NCBI GenBank assembly: GCA_963662175.1
Contig: OY759225.1
Location: forward strand, 12,455,601 to 12,519,600
Direction of reading: 5' to 3'
DNA: 64,000 nucleotides
Origin: Aradus depressus
Taxonomy: Eukaryota; Arthropoda; Insecta; Hemiptera; Aradidae
Within the stretch, counting starts at the first letter, position 1; each line of letters starts with the position of its first letter. Below are positions 51,923 through 63,180 of this stretch, one piece after another. The notes under the pieces are model-generated. The model saw only the letters and a program-made list of their open reading frames with translations, ran no database searches and was not told where the DNA came from. The position numbers and the translations under genes were made by a program.

Positions 51923-52479
51923 GTTGTTTTTGAAGAAAGAGAAAAAAAAAGGGGGTCGCAAATGTTGAGGGCACTGTATTAATTTTTAAAAATACATTAA
52001 AGCAGATGTTTACACATCAATTCTCATGAGTACCGCGTCACTAACAGATTTGGTTTTTTTTTTTTTAAATAACAGATTGTAAAAATTCTTAGAGAATCAT
52101 TTCACAGACATTTGTCAGAAACGCAAGCATTCCATCTCAGAGTACAATAATTTTGCCAAAAATATTTCTTACGGAAATTATAAAAGGATTGTTAAGACAA
52201 GACAAAAATGAAGTTACAATGTTTTTTTTTGAATTTTAAACGCACATAAAATCCACCTTAGCTACTAGTATCAATGTTTGCGTGTTCTCTCTTTGGACAG
52301 TTAAATAATTAATTCATGCAATATTATAGGTTCGATTTTTAATCTGGAAACCACATTTTTGCGGTTTTGACTAAAAAAAAAAAAAAATGCACACTGTAAT
52401 TTACAAAATGATAGAGTTCCATATAGATTGAACTTAGTGAATGACGTGCTGGTGACATTGTTGAACACATCTTTGAAAA

Positions 52480-53369
52480 ATGTCTACAAAAACAACATTT
52501 CTTGATGATTTTTTTATTGAGGAAAATGAAAAAATAGAAAAAATATGGAAAGAACTTTTTGGACCATTAATTAAAATTTCTGGAATTTTTATTAGTGGTA
52601 AAAAAGGCAAATTTTTACCCTCATTTCTCCTGACAACTATGTACAGTTCTTTATATATTTTTTATATGTATCTACTTGCCGTTACAAATGTTTACGTTTT
52701 TGAAGAACATTTTTCAATTTTCGTTGTATCAACATACTATTTCATATTGTTCGCAGAAGCATTAACTCTAATAATGAGTGTTAATTTTCAAAGGAAAACT
52801 TTCTTAAAAATTTATCAAATGATTTCTGACAATTTTTACAATTACACTCATGACAATAAAGAGTTGAAATTGCGTTTAGATAAAGAAAAGAAAAAAGAAA
52901 ATTTAATATTAATAATTATTTCAATTTATATAATTTTCACTTCAATTATTTCAACTGTGATTTCGCCAGCTTTGGATTTTTACAGTGGATTTACAACAAA
53001 TGAAACTTACACAAAGAATGGCGTTAATTTGCAACTTCTGCTTCCTCTTTGGTTCCCGTTTCCAACTCATGACAATTTTGGCTTTTATGTCGCTGTACTC
53101 ATACAAATAGCAACATATTCTTTTTGTAATTTTACATTGGCTACTGGAAATTTAATATTTTTGACTTTTAGTCAACAATTGTTACGGCAATTTAAAATTT
53201 TAAATTATTCAACTGAAAATATTGAAACTCGTGCAGTTTCTTTGTTTAAAGAACATTTCAGTGTAAAACTTCCAGTTGAAGATATGGAACTTTACAAAAA
53301 TATTTATTTTCAAAAATGTTTAAATTTTTGTTTGAGAGAGAACATGGAACATCATCAAGTTTTAATGAG
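52480..53369 (+). CDS. Odorant receptor exon 1
   Basis: This 890-nt exon encodes the N-terminus and most membrane segments. The donor ATGAG|GTAAAT leaves phase 2, completed to Arg by exon 2. Confidence 0.92.
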
Positions 53370-56300
53370 GTAAATTTTCCCATATTTTGTTTTATTTTTA
53401 CTTTTTTGAACCTATAACAATAATAATAATAATTTTATTTCCGTTAAACCAATACATGGTAATAGAATACGTCAAAAGAATTTATATATTAAGACAGCTT
53501 ATAAATTAGATTTATAACTAATTGAGTCTAACACACATATGATTAGTTGTAATAACAAAACTATTAAAAAAAGTAAAATTAAATTAATAAAAACTGAATA
53601 AATAAATACTTAAAAATATATGAGTATAAAAAAAAACATAGATATATTTTTAAATTTAATAAAAATTAAGATAACTATTTTTAAAGTAGATGTTGATTAG
53701 CGACTGAAGATTTTAATTGTAGGAATATTGAGGGTCAGTCAAAGATGGAAGAGAACACTTTTTTTTTTTTTTCTTTTGGCTTTATGAACGGTGCATATTA
53801 GCCATGTCAATGTGTTATGTATAATTATTTAAGACATCCATGGCCCCGGGAGGGAGTTCTATCTACGAAATAAAACTCACTCCCGGACGGGATTCGAACC
53901 CGCAAACCATGGTGAGACCATGCGACCAAAGCCCTACGCTCTAGCCCGCACGGCCACCATGGCCCCCAAGAGAACACTTAAATTTTAATTTTAATGTTGA
54001 TTAATTTATCCATAGTAAGTTAGGTCCAATATTTAACTTGTTACAATGTCTATTTTAACGTTCAGTAATGTTTATCACATGTGCTAACTTAGATTAATTA
54101 CATTTTGGCCGAAATCGGACGAAAAATTTAATCACTAAGTACATTTTACAAGATACCGTTTATGTTTATGACCTAATCAAAAATTAATTCAAGTAATAAT
54201 TGTAAAAAAGCTACAATATATATATATTTTTAATGAAGTACGTCCAGTGTTTGAGATTCATCCTGAAAACTGTCTTGAAATGTTTTGACATACACGTTTT
54301 GTCGTTGATTTACCCGAAAACGGTTAGTCCTATTGAAAACTTAGTTCTAATCAAAAATATTCCTTATTAAATTTTCAAAGCTAATAGTCCTTAAATTTTA
54401 GATAAGATTAATATTATATTAATATACTTAAATTGTTTCGCGAAGCAAAAAAAAAAAACAAATTAAAAAATGTTTTCATTATTAGTAATTTTTATGAAAA
54501 TTTATTTATTTATTAGTGATGTGGTTATTACAGGACTTTCTTATACGAACCACACTTACAGATCACACTCTCTCTCCATCTCACCCTCCTCAAAATCATT
54601 TCAACTCATTATTTTCATATACCCAGTAATGAATGACAGTATGAAATGATTTTGAGAAGGGGGGCGGTGAAGAGACAGTGATCTGTAAGCTTGCATGGTA
54701 TAAGAAAATCCTGTTATGTCCACATCACATGTTCTGTATTTATTAGGTGATAATATAATAATTGATTTATTATTTTTTCAAATTTTATTTATATACATAC
54801 ATTAAAAACAAAGGTGTAGCCAAGAATTTTGTTCGGGAGGGGGTTCAACTCACAGAATGTTTTCCCTCCCACAGTTTCTGATTATTTACTGATATATGTT
54901 AATATAAATTTTACATTAATATATATATTTTGAGCTCAACATCGTGGGTTCGAATCTCGGCCGAGGCCCTTAGTTTACTTTATCTGGGAGGTAAAATAAA
55001 CTTAAGCACGCCGTCCTTCGGATGGGAACGTTAAGCGATGGTCCCGAGCCTGTACGATGTCAGGTACTCGTTAAAGACCCCTGTCCTAGGTGAATAAAAA
55101 TTTAGAGTAGGCAAAATTTAGGACTCCGACAGTAGAGTCGGGCTCATGTTCACTAGAGTGACGAAAGAGCGCTCTGGTAGTAGGCTACATTAGTGATCAC
55201 AAAGTTCTAATTGGTACACAAACATATAGAAAACATTGTCGGAATGAAATAAATAAAAACAAAGAACTAGTTTAACTTTTGTATTGTCTAATTCTGTTTC
55301 GGTTTACGCAATCTTTAGCACAAAGTTCAAAACTGATGAAATATTATATAGTTCTGATATGACTAATTGAAAATTTATTGGAACAAGAATATTGAGAAAA
55401 CTGTAATTTATTTAAGGAACTGTTTTGAAATTATAGGGTTCAAATATCGATTTTAAGAAAGTAAAATAGTTCGAAAAAGGTGGTTGTTATTTTTTTAAAA
55501 TGATAATGAGAGTGCTGCTATCTTTCGGTTGAAAAATTTATAATTGATTTTTTTTTTTGGCCTCATGTACGTTTAGGCCAGTTGCTGGGGAGGAAAAAGT
55601 AAGGTAATTCGGAAATAATTCATGACAAATGTTTTATCGTTTTAATCTCTTCAGTTATATCCCAATATGACTATCCTAGGTTTTCCTCCTCCGCCGAGGT
55701 GAGCGTCGGCTCCTAGGTTGCGAAATGTGACCTGAAATAGGGTGTTTTTGCGGTTTTTTAAAGATTTCTTGAAAACAACCCAATAAATCAAGAAAGTTAT
55801 CATTATAAAAGTTGTAGAGCGTTAAATTCTGCGTAAAATGAGTACCGATTTGATATATTTTGTTTAAGTTAAAATTGTATGTGCTCTTATTAAAATTGCC
55901 TTAATTTGTCAACTTACCATACTTTTTTTTCTTTTCTTCCTAGAATAATGCAGAAATGGGGTGAGAATATTTATTTTAAGAAGTAATATTTATTTTAAAT
56001 TATAATAGGTGTGTCTACATAAATATATAATTTAATAATAAATTAATAATAATAGGGATAGAATGCAAGAAACCTTTCTAGAATGGGAATGGAGGGATCT
56101 CCTGCGCTGTGTGGAAGATCCAGCTTCCCCTCCCACTCTCTCCTTCATCATAGAAATGGGGTAAGAATAAGTAATATTTATTTTACATTACAATAGGTGC
56201 CTACATGACTATATAATTATATAATAAATTAATAATAATAGGGATAGAATGCAAGAAACCTTTCTAGAATGGGAATGAGGGACCTCCTGCCCTGTGTGGA

Positions 56301-59300
56301 AGGTCCAGCTTCCCCTCCCACTCTCTCCTTCAGTGTGCGAAGTGATCGACACGGTTTCTGGCTAAAGTGATTTTTCCTGTTTTCGTGGCTTCTTGATGTG
56401 TATATTGTTATCATAATTTGTTCCGGTGTAAACAACATGGCAGGCTTGTGTGTAGTATGTGAAGAGTCGTTATCGGAGGGTGAGACAGTGACCGTGAAAA
56501 CTAGAGGAATTAAGGCATTAATTGAGTGCAGCAAGAAAATAGGTGATGAAAAGCATTTTATTTTTCAAAAATTTGAGACTAAAAATGCATGTTGCTAGAG
56601 AAAAAAGTGTGACTACAGCCATCAAAGCAGGTGGGAGTGAAGCACGAAAGGTGGTGCAATCAAGTAGAACAATTTTCGATTTCAAAACTAAAGGTTTTTT
56701 TTTGTGCTGAGGATGCGTCTGAAGATTCATCACCAAACAAAAAAGAAAACCTCACGGAAAACGTGAGATTGTGAGTATTGTGACGACAATTAACTTGAAG
56801 AACAACATTGTAGGAGTAGCTGATGGCACAGGTGACAAGTGGGGAGAAGAAGTAAGCTCCCGCTTAACACCTCAGCTGCTCCTACGAAGAAGTCAGGATG
56901 TTTGAGGTATCTTGTATAAACCACCCCCACCCAGAGAACTGTTCTTCCTGACACATTTTCGCTGTTTGTGGCTGACAATGCCGATGTTAATGTAGACACC
57001 ATATATGGCTCTAATTCTTTTCATGCAATGGGGGGAACTCAGTCCATTACACCTTCAACTTCTACTTCTTCAAGAGATGCCATTATTAAAAGAGTGGGTG
57101 TTGTTCCAAGAGCCACTGTGGGAAAGTTTGGTGCTGTCCCATTGGTTACATTTCAAAAATCTGCGTCATCTTTTGGGGACATCATGGTTAAGGACCTCAG
57201 GGAAAATTGCTTTAGTGTAAACATTCTGCCAGCTGATTTCATGTGGATCCTTGGGAAATGGAAAGGAGCCAATGGCTTCATGGGGTGGATAACATCCTCA
57301 AACCCCTACTCTACACCACAAACACTTTTTCTTCCTTTCATAAATGCACCTCCTACAAATTATGACACAGTTTACACTGCACTTCTCTCTGCAGGCAATA
57401 TATGCAAATTCATTAATCAAAACGTCTGTTTCGTTTCATTCGATCAGCACGGACATTATTGTAAATGCAGGGCAAAAATTCTTGATAGCACTAAACGGAG
57501 GTAAAAGTGATGATACATTGAATAATTTACGATTCCAGCTATTTGCAAAATCTCTTGTGAAAACCAACTTCAATTTGGCTTCCCTACCTCCAACGCTGGA
57601 AGCAGCCCGCCACCACTGCTTTAGGGTCTACCTGCAAGTGTAAATGTGGTTAGGTAACTGCATGAATCCTGTGGACTGGGGTTGGCAAACTACCAAGTAT
57701 GGCCTGGCTCCTGTTCCCACCACCAAACAACCTGCTCCACGGTCACTTTTGACAACAAATGCGCCAAAGAGTGTAAAGCGGCTTGTATTTGCAGAAAAGC
57801 AGGAATAAAATGCTCAACAATTTGTGCAAAATGCGAATGCTCCCATCGAAGCAGATGTAGAAGATATTTCTATTGGAGACGACGATGACCTCAATGAGAT
57901 GATCCGGTTGAGTGAAGAAGAAGACGACCCGAACGAAGGTGAAGAAATGGAAAGCGGACCAACGTTTCCTTCAAAACATGCGCGATTGAATCAATGAATT
58001 AATTGAAATATTTTCTTATGTCGTCGTTGTCATTTAATTAAGCATAATATACCAATTTGATTCCCACTCTAGAAAGGGTTTTTGCATTATATCCCTATTA
58101 TTATTAATTTATTATATAATTATATATTCATGTAGGCACCTATTGTAATGTAAAATAAATATTACTTATTCTTACCCCATTTCTATGATGAAGGAGAGAG
58201 TGGGAGGGGAAGCTGGATCTTCCACACAGCGCAGGAGGTCCCTCCATTCCCATTCTAGAAAGGTTTCTTGCATTCTATCCCTATTATTATTAACGTATTA
58301 TATAATTATATATTTATGTAGGCACATATTATAATTTAAAATAAATATTACTTATTCTTACCCCATTTCTGCATTATTTTTGGAAGAAAAAAAAAAAAGT
58401 ATGGTAAGTTGACAAATTAGTGCAAGTTTGATAAGAGCTCGTACAGTTTTAACTTAAACAAAATATATCAAATTGGTACTCATTTTACGCAGAATTTAAC
58501 GCTCTACAACTTTTATAATAATAACTTTCTTGATTTATTGGGTTGTTTTCAAGAAATCTTTAAAAAAACGCAAAAACACCCTATTTCAGGTCACATTTCG
58601 CAACCTAGGAGCCGACGCTCACCTCGGCGGAGGAAGAAAACCTAGGATAGTCATATTGGGTCATAACTGAAGAGATTAAAAGGATAAAACATTTGTCATG
58701 AATTATTTCCGAATTGGATTACCCAGCAACTGGCCTAGTTGCATATTAGCCATGCCACTGTATTATCTAGTTATTTAATTGAAATATTAGCAGATGAGGC
58801 GTGAGAGGTGCACGGAAATTGCTCATATGGCTTTTTAAGTGCTGTCGAAAATTTAAGCAGAGCCAAAATGGACCTTTTTGAAGTGAAAACTTCTTTAGCA
58901 CCGTTGTGATTTGAAACTCGATGAAACGAAAAAGCGACACTATTGCCTTATCTATATACATATAACAGTTGTTTTATTTAGTCATCTGTTTGAATAACTA
59001 ACATAAGGACTTCTTGTAACTGAAAGTGAAGAGAAAAAAAGTTGCCGATAATGTTCTTTCTAGTCTTGCGACACAAAAAAGATAATCATGAAAAATTCCA
59101 TTGCCTCCTCCTCTCCCTCCAAAAAGTTTTGAATTGTGAATTTTTTTAGACTTTTAAGAACTTATTAAGGAAACATTTATTTCATACTTTAGTTACCATA
59201 AGCCACTCGTGTCATTTGTTGAAATTAAAAACATGGAGTTTGAATAATAAAATATAAAATAATTTTTAACCTTGGTACCAATATTATAATAAATAAACGC

Positions 59301-62300
59301 TATAATTATCCCACTCCTGATACTGCATTCGTCTCATTCTCTCGCAGTTTCGTTTTCTGAAGGTTTCACTTCTACCGCGTGTAAACTGCACATATGTTTT
59401 TTTTATTATTATTATTATTTTTTTTTTTTGATAATGATATGTGATGTATAAAAATAATACACACATTAAATTATTAATAATAAAAAAAAATAAAAGATAT
59501 ATTTATTTTTTCATGAAAAGAAAAATGAATTAGTAAATAAATAACAAGAAACCATTTTTTTTTAAACAAATGCCAATAAGAAAACAAAACACGGCCATCA
59601 GCTGTTTTTTAGTGTGTGTTTGAGAGAGTCGAGGCCTAGGAATGGAGTCGGTCTGAGTAAAACATGGTGTTTAGGCTTAAGATATGAGGAACTAATTAGG
59701 AGTGAATTGACGGAGAAATTGATCCAAAAAGAAGTTACTTTTATTTGTTTATATGTGCAGGATATATGCGCAGAAATATATGACTTAATTTTTAAAAAAT
59801 GGCCAAACTATAAAACGAAAATGATTAAATTACTTTTAAGGATTTTGTTTTTAAGAGTTTTTCTTTTGATTTTTGTTTGTTTCAATGTTTAGTTTTTTTA
59901 TATTAATAATGTAGATTTAAGAAAATAAACCCAATATTCGTTCTCGAAAATTATATTCTGTTCATTTTCCCTGTTGGCATAGTAAAATTATTTGAAAATC
60001 TTTGGATTAGATTTAATATTATTTAAAATTATTAAAAATGGCATCTCTTTAGAAATCCAAGTGAAAGGTTTGTAAATTGCATTTTTTTTAATACGTGCAC
60101 TTTTTAAAAAATTGCACGTCTTGAACTTTTGATACTTTTTTAGGACCCCTTTTCGTAAAACTACTGTAGAAATCAAAATTTAGTAAAAGAAAAGAGATAA
60201 CATTTTTACAGGAAATGTGGTAATTTATTGTTTATTTCATTATAATTAATTCAACTATATTAATTATTATATTATATTTTTATTTATTTGTCATTATTTA
60301 AGTTTAACACTTAAAACTTAAACCTCTTCTTTATATTATCACAGATAACATTTGTAAGGTATGTTCGAACTGTCTTCCAATTGATTCTACGAGTATAGTT
60401 TAAAATTTATTGTCCCACTTATTGGGAGAGAGGGAAAAACATAGGTTTCGAGAAGGTTTTCGAAGATATCTCAGAACGGTATTATGGAGAAAATAGTCAA
60501 AACGTGTTCAAATGATTTATGTGACCACAAACTAACTCGATCTCAGATTTTAGCGTTATCACAATACTTTCTTAAATTAAAGGTATAAAAGAAAATATAA
60601 AGATCTTTTAAGTACACAAAATATAAAATTTCTTGTATTTTTCTATTTTCAGGTATGGATGCTACTTGGAAAACGTAACTACTGCTCCGGTATTCGGGGC
60701 ATTCTTACTTGGAATTTCAGTTACATCTCTGACTTTAATGTCTCTAACAACCGTAAGAAATTTTTAACCAAAATTCTAATAACTGAGGTGTGGCCTTGAA
60801 ATTAAAAGTATATAACGCAATGAATTATAAAATATGTTTTTCATTATTTGTATTTTCTATGAAAAATAATTTAAAAAATAAAATATATGTAATGTGACCA
60901 TTTTAAGACGTTCTTATACCAAACACGATTACAGATCATTCTCTTTCCTATTCACCAGTGCCGGCTGTTTTTTGATCAAATTTTGTTGCATGTGATCAAT
61001 TTTTTGGCAGTACTTCGCTGAGGTGGTAGTTTCCCCCCTCGGAAAAAAAAAAAAAAATGGATGACCCCAACCTGAGACCACCATAAGAAGATCCTGTTTT
61101 GGCATGTGACCAGGGGGCTGATCGACATCTAACCACTGACCTGATCGATGACGATTTTCATACATGATCCATTTTTCGTCGCATGTTATTATGCGCCCAA
61201 GAACTGGCTCATTTTTTTTTGACGTGCAAGCAGAGAAACACATATCATTTGACGTTTCAGCTGCTGACGTTCCTTCAGCTCATGTGGAACCCATGTTTCG
61301 AGCTTTTTTAACCTTTCCCATTGATTTCAAGTGTCTGGAAACTGTCGTTTTACTAGTGTCAAGATGTGCCGCAAGTTCTCTGACTGTTTGTTGGGTTTTT
61401 CCACAACTTCCTTGAGAAGTTCATCAATTGACGTTGAATGTCGTCCACAGGGTTGGTTTTCAAGTCGTATCTCCTGAAGAAAACTTTCCAAATCAACGAC
61501 GAATAGTTCTTTCATCAGAACACCCTTCACCAAAAACTTGATTAGTATTCCGTGAAGCTTGTGCAGCGGAATGACCACGTTTGAGTTCGTAAAAAAAAAT
61601 TACGTGTTTCCATTGTCACGTTTAAAATGAAACTAAAATATGAATGTCTACTTGGAAGGAAAACAAACATTATTAGTAAATAGAGAATTAACTAGTGTTT
61701 ATCGCAGATTGTAAATATTTTGCTGATAATCAACAAGTAAATCTTTAATCCTTTTCAAAGTGTTATGAAAAAAAAAACGGACCTTTCATGTGTGACGACC
61801 CGATATTTATTCTTAAGGGACCTCGGTCCCAGAATAATAAAATTAATTTTCATTTCATTTCATATTGTGTTTCAGGGCGAGACACAGCCAGGAAGTTTGT
61901 TGAGCAGGGCTACTGTGCTTGGGATAGTGATATTGGTCATCGCTTGTATATCGTGGTATGGACAAAAAATTGCTGATGCGGTAATCTTTTTTAAATTTTA
62001 TTTTTCATATATTAATACAATTCAAATATAAAGATGTAAATACAGTAGACTGTCCCTTATATATTGGTTATATATCGGTTCGGTTTACCGTTGTACCGCG
62101 TCTCTCACACATTTTATTTTTTTATTTTTGTACTCATACATTTTCAACAATTTATTTACTTCGTGATAGCTCAGGCGATATGACCTTGTAGTTAAAACCG
62201 GGGCATTAGTCATAATAACAAACATAAGATACTGTTTGAGCATATCTGTTTACAAATAGTGAAAATCCATTTCTTCACTTCTGAACAAACTAATTTTGCT

Positions 62301-62612
62301 ATGCATTATTGTCGTGGCGGTAGCAATGAGCCTACAATGTTGCCAGTTCACTAGAGTCATCGGTGCGGGAGACAGACGTGAGATTTGGCAACAGGGTTTT
62401 CTACTTCATCCGCCTAATTTTCAAACGACTGATGTAACTCTAACTTACTATTTCAGAATGGTCAGTTTAGCGAGGCCTTATACAGCATCAAGTGGTATCA
62501 TTGTAGCGAAGCATTCAAGAAGGACTTACGAATTATGTTGACGGTATCTGGAAAACCGATCGCAATCACTGGCCTCAAGGTTATACCTGTTCGTTTGGAA
62601 ATGTTCACCAAT
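52480..62612 (+). CDS. Odorant receptor (7tm_6), 3' end not in window
   Basis: Insect odorant receptors form ligand-gated cation channels with the co-receptor Orco in olfactory dendrites. Four phase-consistent exons (52480-53369, 60653-60752, 61876-61980, 62457-62612) give 417 codons with several hydrophobic segments, for example ILLTTMYSSLYIFYMYL-like at about 50-70 and LIIISIYIIFTSIISTVISP at about 145-165. The end of exon 1 has the family motif ENMEHHQVLMR (E-H-H-x-x-L). Exon 4 holds the conserved C-terminal block: ALYSIKWYHCSEAFKKDLRI, then a K-P-I-A-I-T-G segment and RLEMFTN. The short last exon is missing, so the receptor is partial here, near its usual size of about 400-430 residues. 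Intron 1 (7.3 kb) contains many transposons. The divergent family gives no orthologue name. The start at 52480 is the first ATG after in-frame stops. Confidence 0.9.
53419..53690 (-). mobile_element. 3' end of a family C non-LTR retrotransposon
   Basis: On the minus strand it repeats the last 270 bp of 28680-30059, from TAAGATAACTATTTTT to TTTAACGGAAATAAA, and ends in (ATT)n. It is a heavily 5'-truncated insertion in odorant receptor intron 1. Confidence 0.82.
53761..53967 (-). repeat. SINE-B copy 3 with exact 12-bp TSD
   Basis: The TSD AAGAGAACACTT lies at 53749-53760 and 53968-53979. The tail is a T run on the plus strand, and the head ends CGGCCACCATGGCCCCC. Confidence 0.93.
54030..54300 (+). 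repeat. Dispersed repeat family R1, copy 3
   Basis: It shares ATTTTGGCCGAAATCGGACG, ACAAGATACCGTTTATGTTT and ATGACCTAATCAAAAAT with the copies at 2.4 and 4.75 kb. Confidence 0.55.
54516..54728. mobile_element. Fold-back MITE, about 213 bp
   Basis: Ends GTGATGTGG and CCACATCAC open arms of roughly 95 bp (CTTACAGATCAC…CTCAAAATCATTTCA) around a short centre. Half-copies of the same arms occur near 21806, 36925, 40013 and 60893. Confidence 0.78.
54930..55187 (+). repeat. SINE-A copy truncated at both ends
   Basis: It starts mid-head at TTGAGCTCAACATCGTGGG and ends at GCGCTCTGGTAGTAGGC. Confidence 0.88.
55574..58737 (+). mobile_element. 3.16 kb transposon with terminal inverted repeats of nearly 700 bp
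   Basis: Its ends are TAGGCCAGTTGCTGGG and the inverse. The left arm covers 55574 to about 56270 and the right arm about 58062 to 58737; both are collinear. Each arm contains two tandem sub-copies of about 165 bp (GATAGAATGCAAGAAACC, TTCCCCTCCCACTCTCTCC). The apparent TSD is GTT. The interior holds a broken gene. The superfamily is not recognised; 3-bp TSDs are used by several (PIF/Harbinger, Zator, Academ) but the rest does not clearly fit any of them. Confidence 0.88.
56436..58000 (+). pseudogene. Broken Cys-rich gene of the long-TIR transposon, function unknown
   Basis: Several frames, separated by frameshifts and stops, form one decayed gene. Order: a Cys-pair header (MAGLCVVCEESLSEGETVTV, 56436-56596); a stretch 56580-56712; a core frame 56968-57504 with VADNADVNVDTIYGSNSFHA, MGGTQSITPSTS and ILGKWKGANGFMGWI; a frame with MNPVDWGWQTTKYGLAPVP at 57660; a Cys cluster (CKAACICRKAGIKCSTIC) at 57760-57830; and an acidic tail ending PSKHARLNQ at about 58000. 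Header, DNAD.NxDT..G.N.FH core and CRKAG.KCS..C cluster together recall repeat-associated proteins of cnidarians, molluscs and insects that I know without an assigned function. No DDE motif can be placed with confidence. Confidence 0.72.
58777..59440. other. Odorant receptor intron 1, no gene recognised
   Basis: AT-rich with no matched repeat. Confidence 0.4.
59441..60050 (+). repeat. Two-copy repeat R5, copy 2
   Basis: It is collinear with 30291-30856. Here a 92-codon frame (59614-59892) reads YEELIRSELTEKLIQKEVTF and DICAEIYDLIFKKWPNYKTK. The other copy has related codons but a broken frame. Confidence 0.75.
60653..60752 (+). CDS. Odorant receptor exon 2
   Basis: It encodes YGCYLENVTTAPVFGAFLLG and ISVTSLTLMSLTT. 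Acceptor TTTTCAG|GTATG, donor ACC|GTAAGA, ending in phase 0. Confidence 0.9.
60960..61613 (-). pseudogene. Mariner transposase remnant
   Basis: The minus strand holds pieces in different frames: STSIDELLKEVVEKPNKQSE (linker), then LGRIITCDEKWIMYENRHRS (first catalytic Asp, D-E-K-W), LDVDQPPGHMPKQDLLMVVS and KIDHMQQNLIKKQPALVNRK. The HTH region at 61613-61500 has several stops. It differs from the mariner at 30929, so a second lineage is present. Confidence 0.85.
61800..61862 (+). repeat. 3' tail of repeat R4
   Basis: TATTTATTCTTAAGGGACC, CGGTCCCAGAATAATAAAAT and TTTCATTTCATTTCA match the tails at 28001-28070 and 46474-46545. Confidence 0.8.
61876..61980 (+). CDS. Odorant receptor exon 3
   Basis: It encodes a membrane segment, ATVLGIVILVIACISWYGQK. 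Acceptor GTTTCAG|GGCGAG, donor GCG|GTAATC, 35 codons in phase 0. The tail of an R4 repeat ends only about 13 bp upstream. Confidence 0.9.
62173..62215 (+). repeat. SINE-A 3' end fragment
   Basis: CAGGCGATATGACCTTGTAG then GGGGCATTAGTCATAATAAC. Confidence 0.65.
62457..62612 (+). CDS. Odorant receptor exon 4
   Basis: It encodes the conserved WY block and ends RLEMFTN. Acceptor TTTCAG|AATGG, donor AAT|GTAAGT, 52 codons. The next exon was not found before the window end. Confidence 0.9.
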
Positions 62613-62774
62613 GTAAGTAGCAATTATCATATTATTGTAAAATGATTAATTTATGATTATTACTAGGTCATGTCATGCAGGGGTGGGGGAGAGGGATATG
62701 GGGGATCAATCCCCCCTCCCCCCGAAATTAGAAAAAAATAGTCCTTTTTGTAAATAATAAAACTATTTTTACTT

Positions 62775-63122
62775 GCCAACTATTGACATAAAATATTTTC
62801 CTACTAGAGGTCGTACGGATCCTGGTGAAGCTTGACCTTGGGCAGAGAAAGCAGTTCGAAAATATTTTATTTAAGCCTAAAACAATATGACAAGAACATT
62901 TTCCCAACAATTCACAATTCATAGGTTTTTAAATAGTGGAGCTACACTTTTCTGTAGCAACAAGTGAACGGTCTTTCTCAACCCTTAGACGTATGGAAAG
63001 CTATATCAGAAATAGTACTAGCCAAGACAGATTGCATGGGATTAGCTCTCATGACAATACACAGAGACATTCATCTAGACCCTGAAACAGTTTTAAACAA
63101 TCTTGCACAATCAAAAGTTTGA
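62775..63122 (+). pseudogene. hAT transposase C-terminal remnant (ZMYM1/repressor-like type)
   Basis: One frame gives SVATSERSFSTLRRMESYIR and NSTSQDRLHG. The next continues LALMTIHRDIHLDPETVLNN and ends LAQSKV then stop. This is the C-terminal dimerisation block of the hAT subgroup related to the 52 kDa repressor/ZMYM1 proteins. A frameshift near 63030 and the lack of the upstream RNase H fold make it dead. It is different from the hAT relic at 33430. Confidence 0.82.
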
Positions 63123-63180
63123 AGACTTGAATTAATTTTGTAATAACCCTAAAACAATTAACTATGAATACACACACATA

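Larger units (their letters stand above)
55548..58776 (-). repeat. SINE-B copy 4, 5'-truncated and split by the long-TIR transposon
   Basis: The two pieces 55548-55573 (T run, GGCCTCATGTAC) and 58738-58776 (GCATATTAGCCATGCCACTG) are contiguous in other SINE-B copies, for example 6541-6600. The only extra base trio is GTT, seen on both sides of the insertion. Confidence 0.8.

Noticed and set aside
61765..62031. ORF running through odorant receptor exon 3 into both introns
   Set aside because: Only 61876-61980 is coding; the 5' part is R4 repeat tail and the 3' part passes the GTAATC donor.
62296..62541. 81-codon ORF overlapping odorant receptor exon 4
   Set aside because: It is in another frame; the receptor frame has the conserved WY block and proper splice sites.
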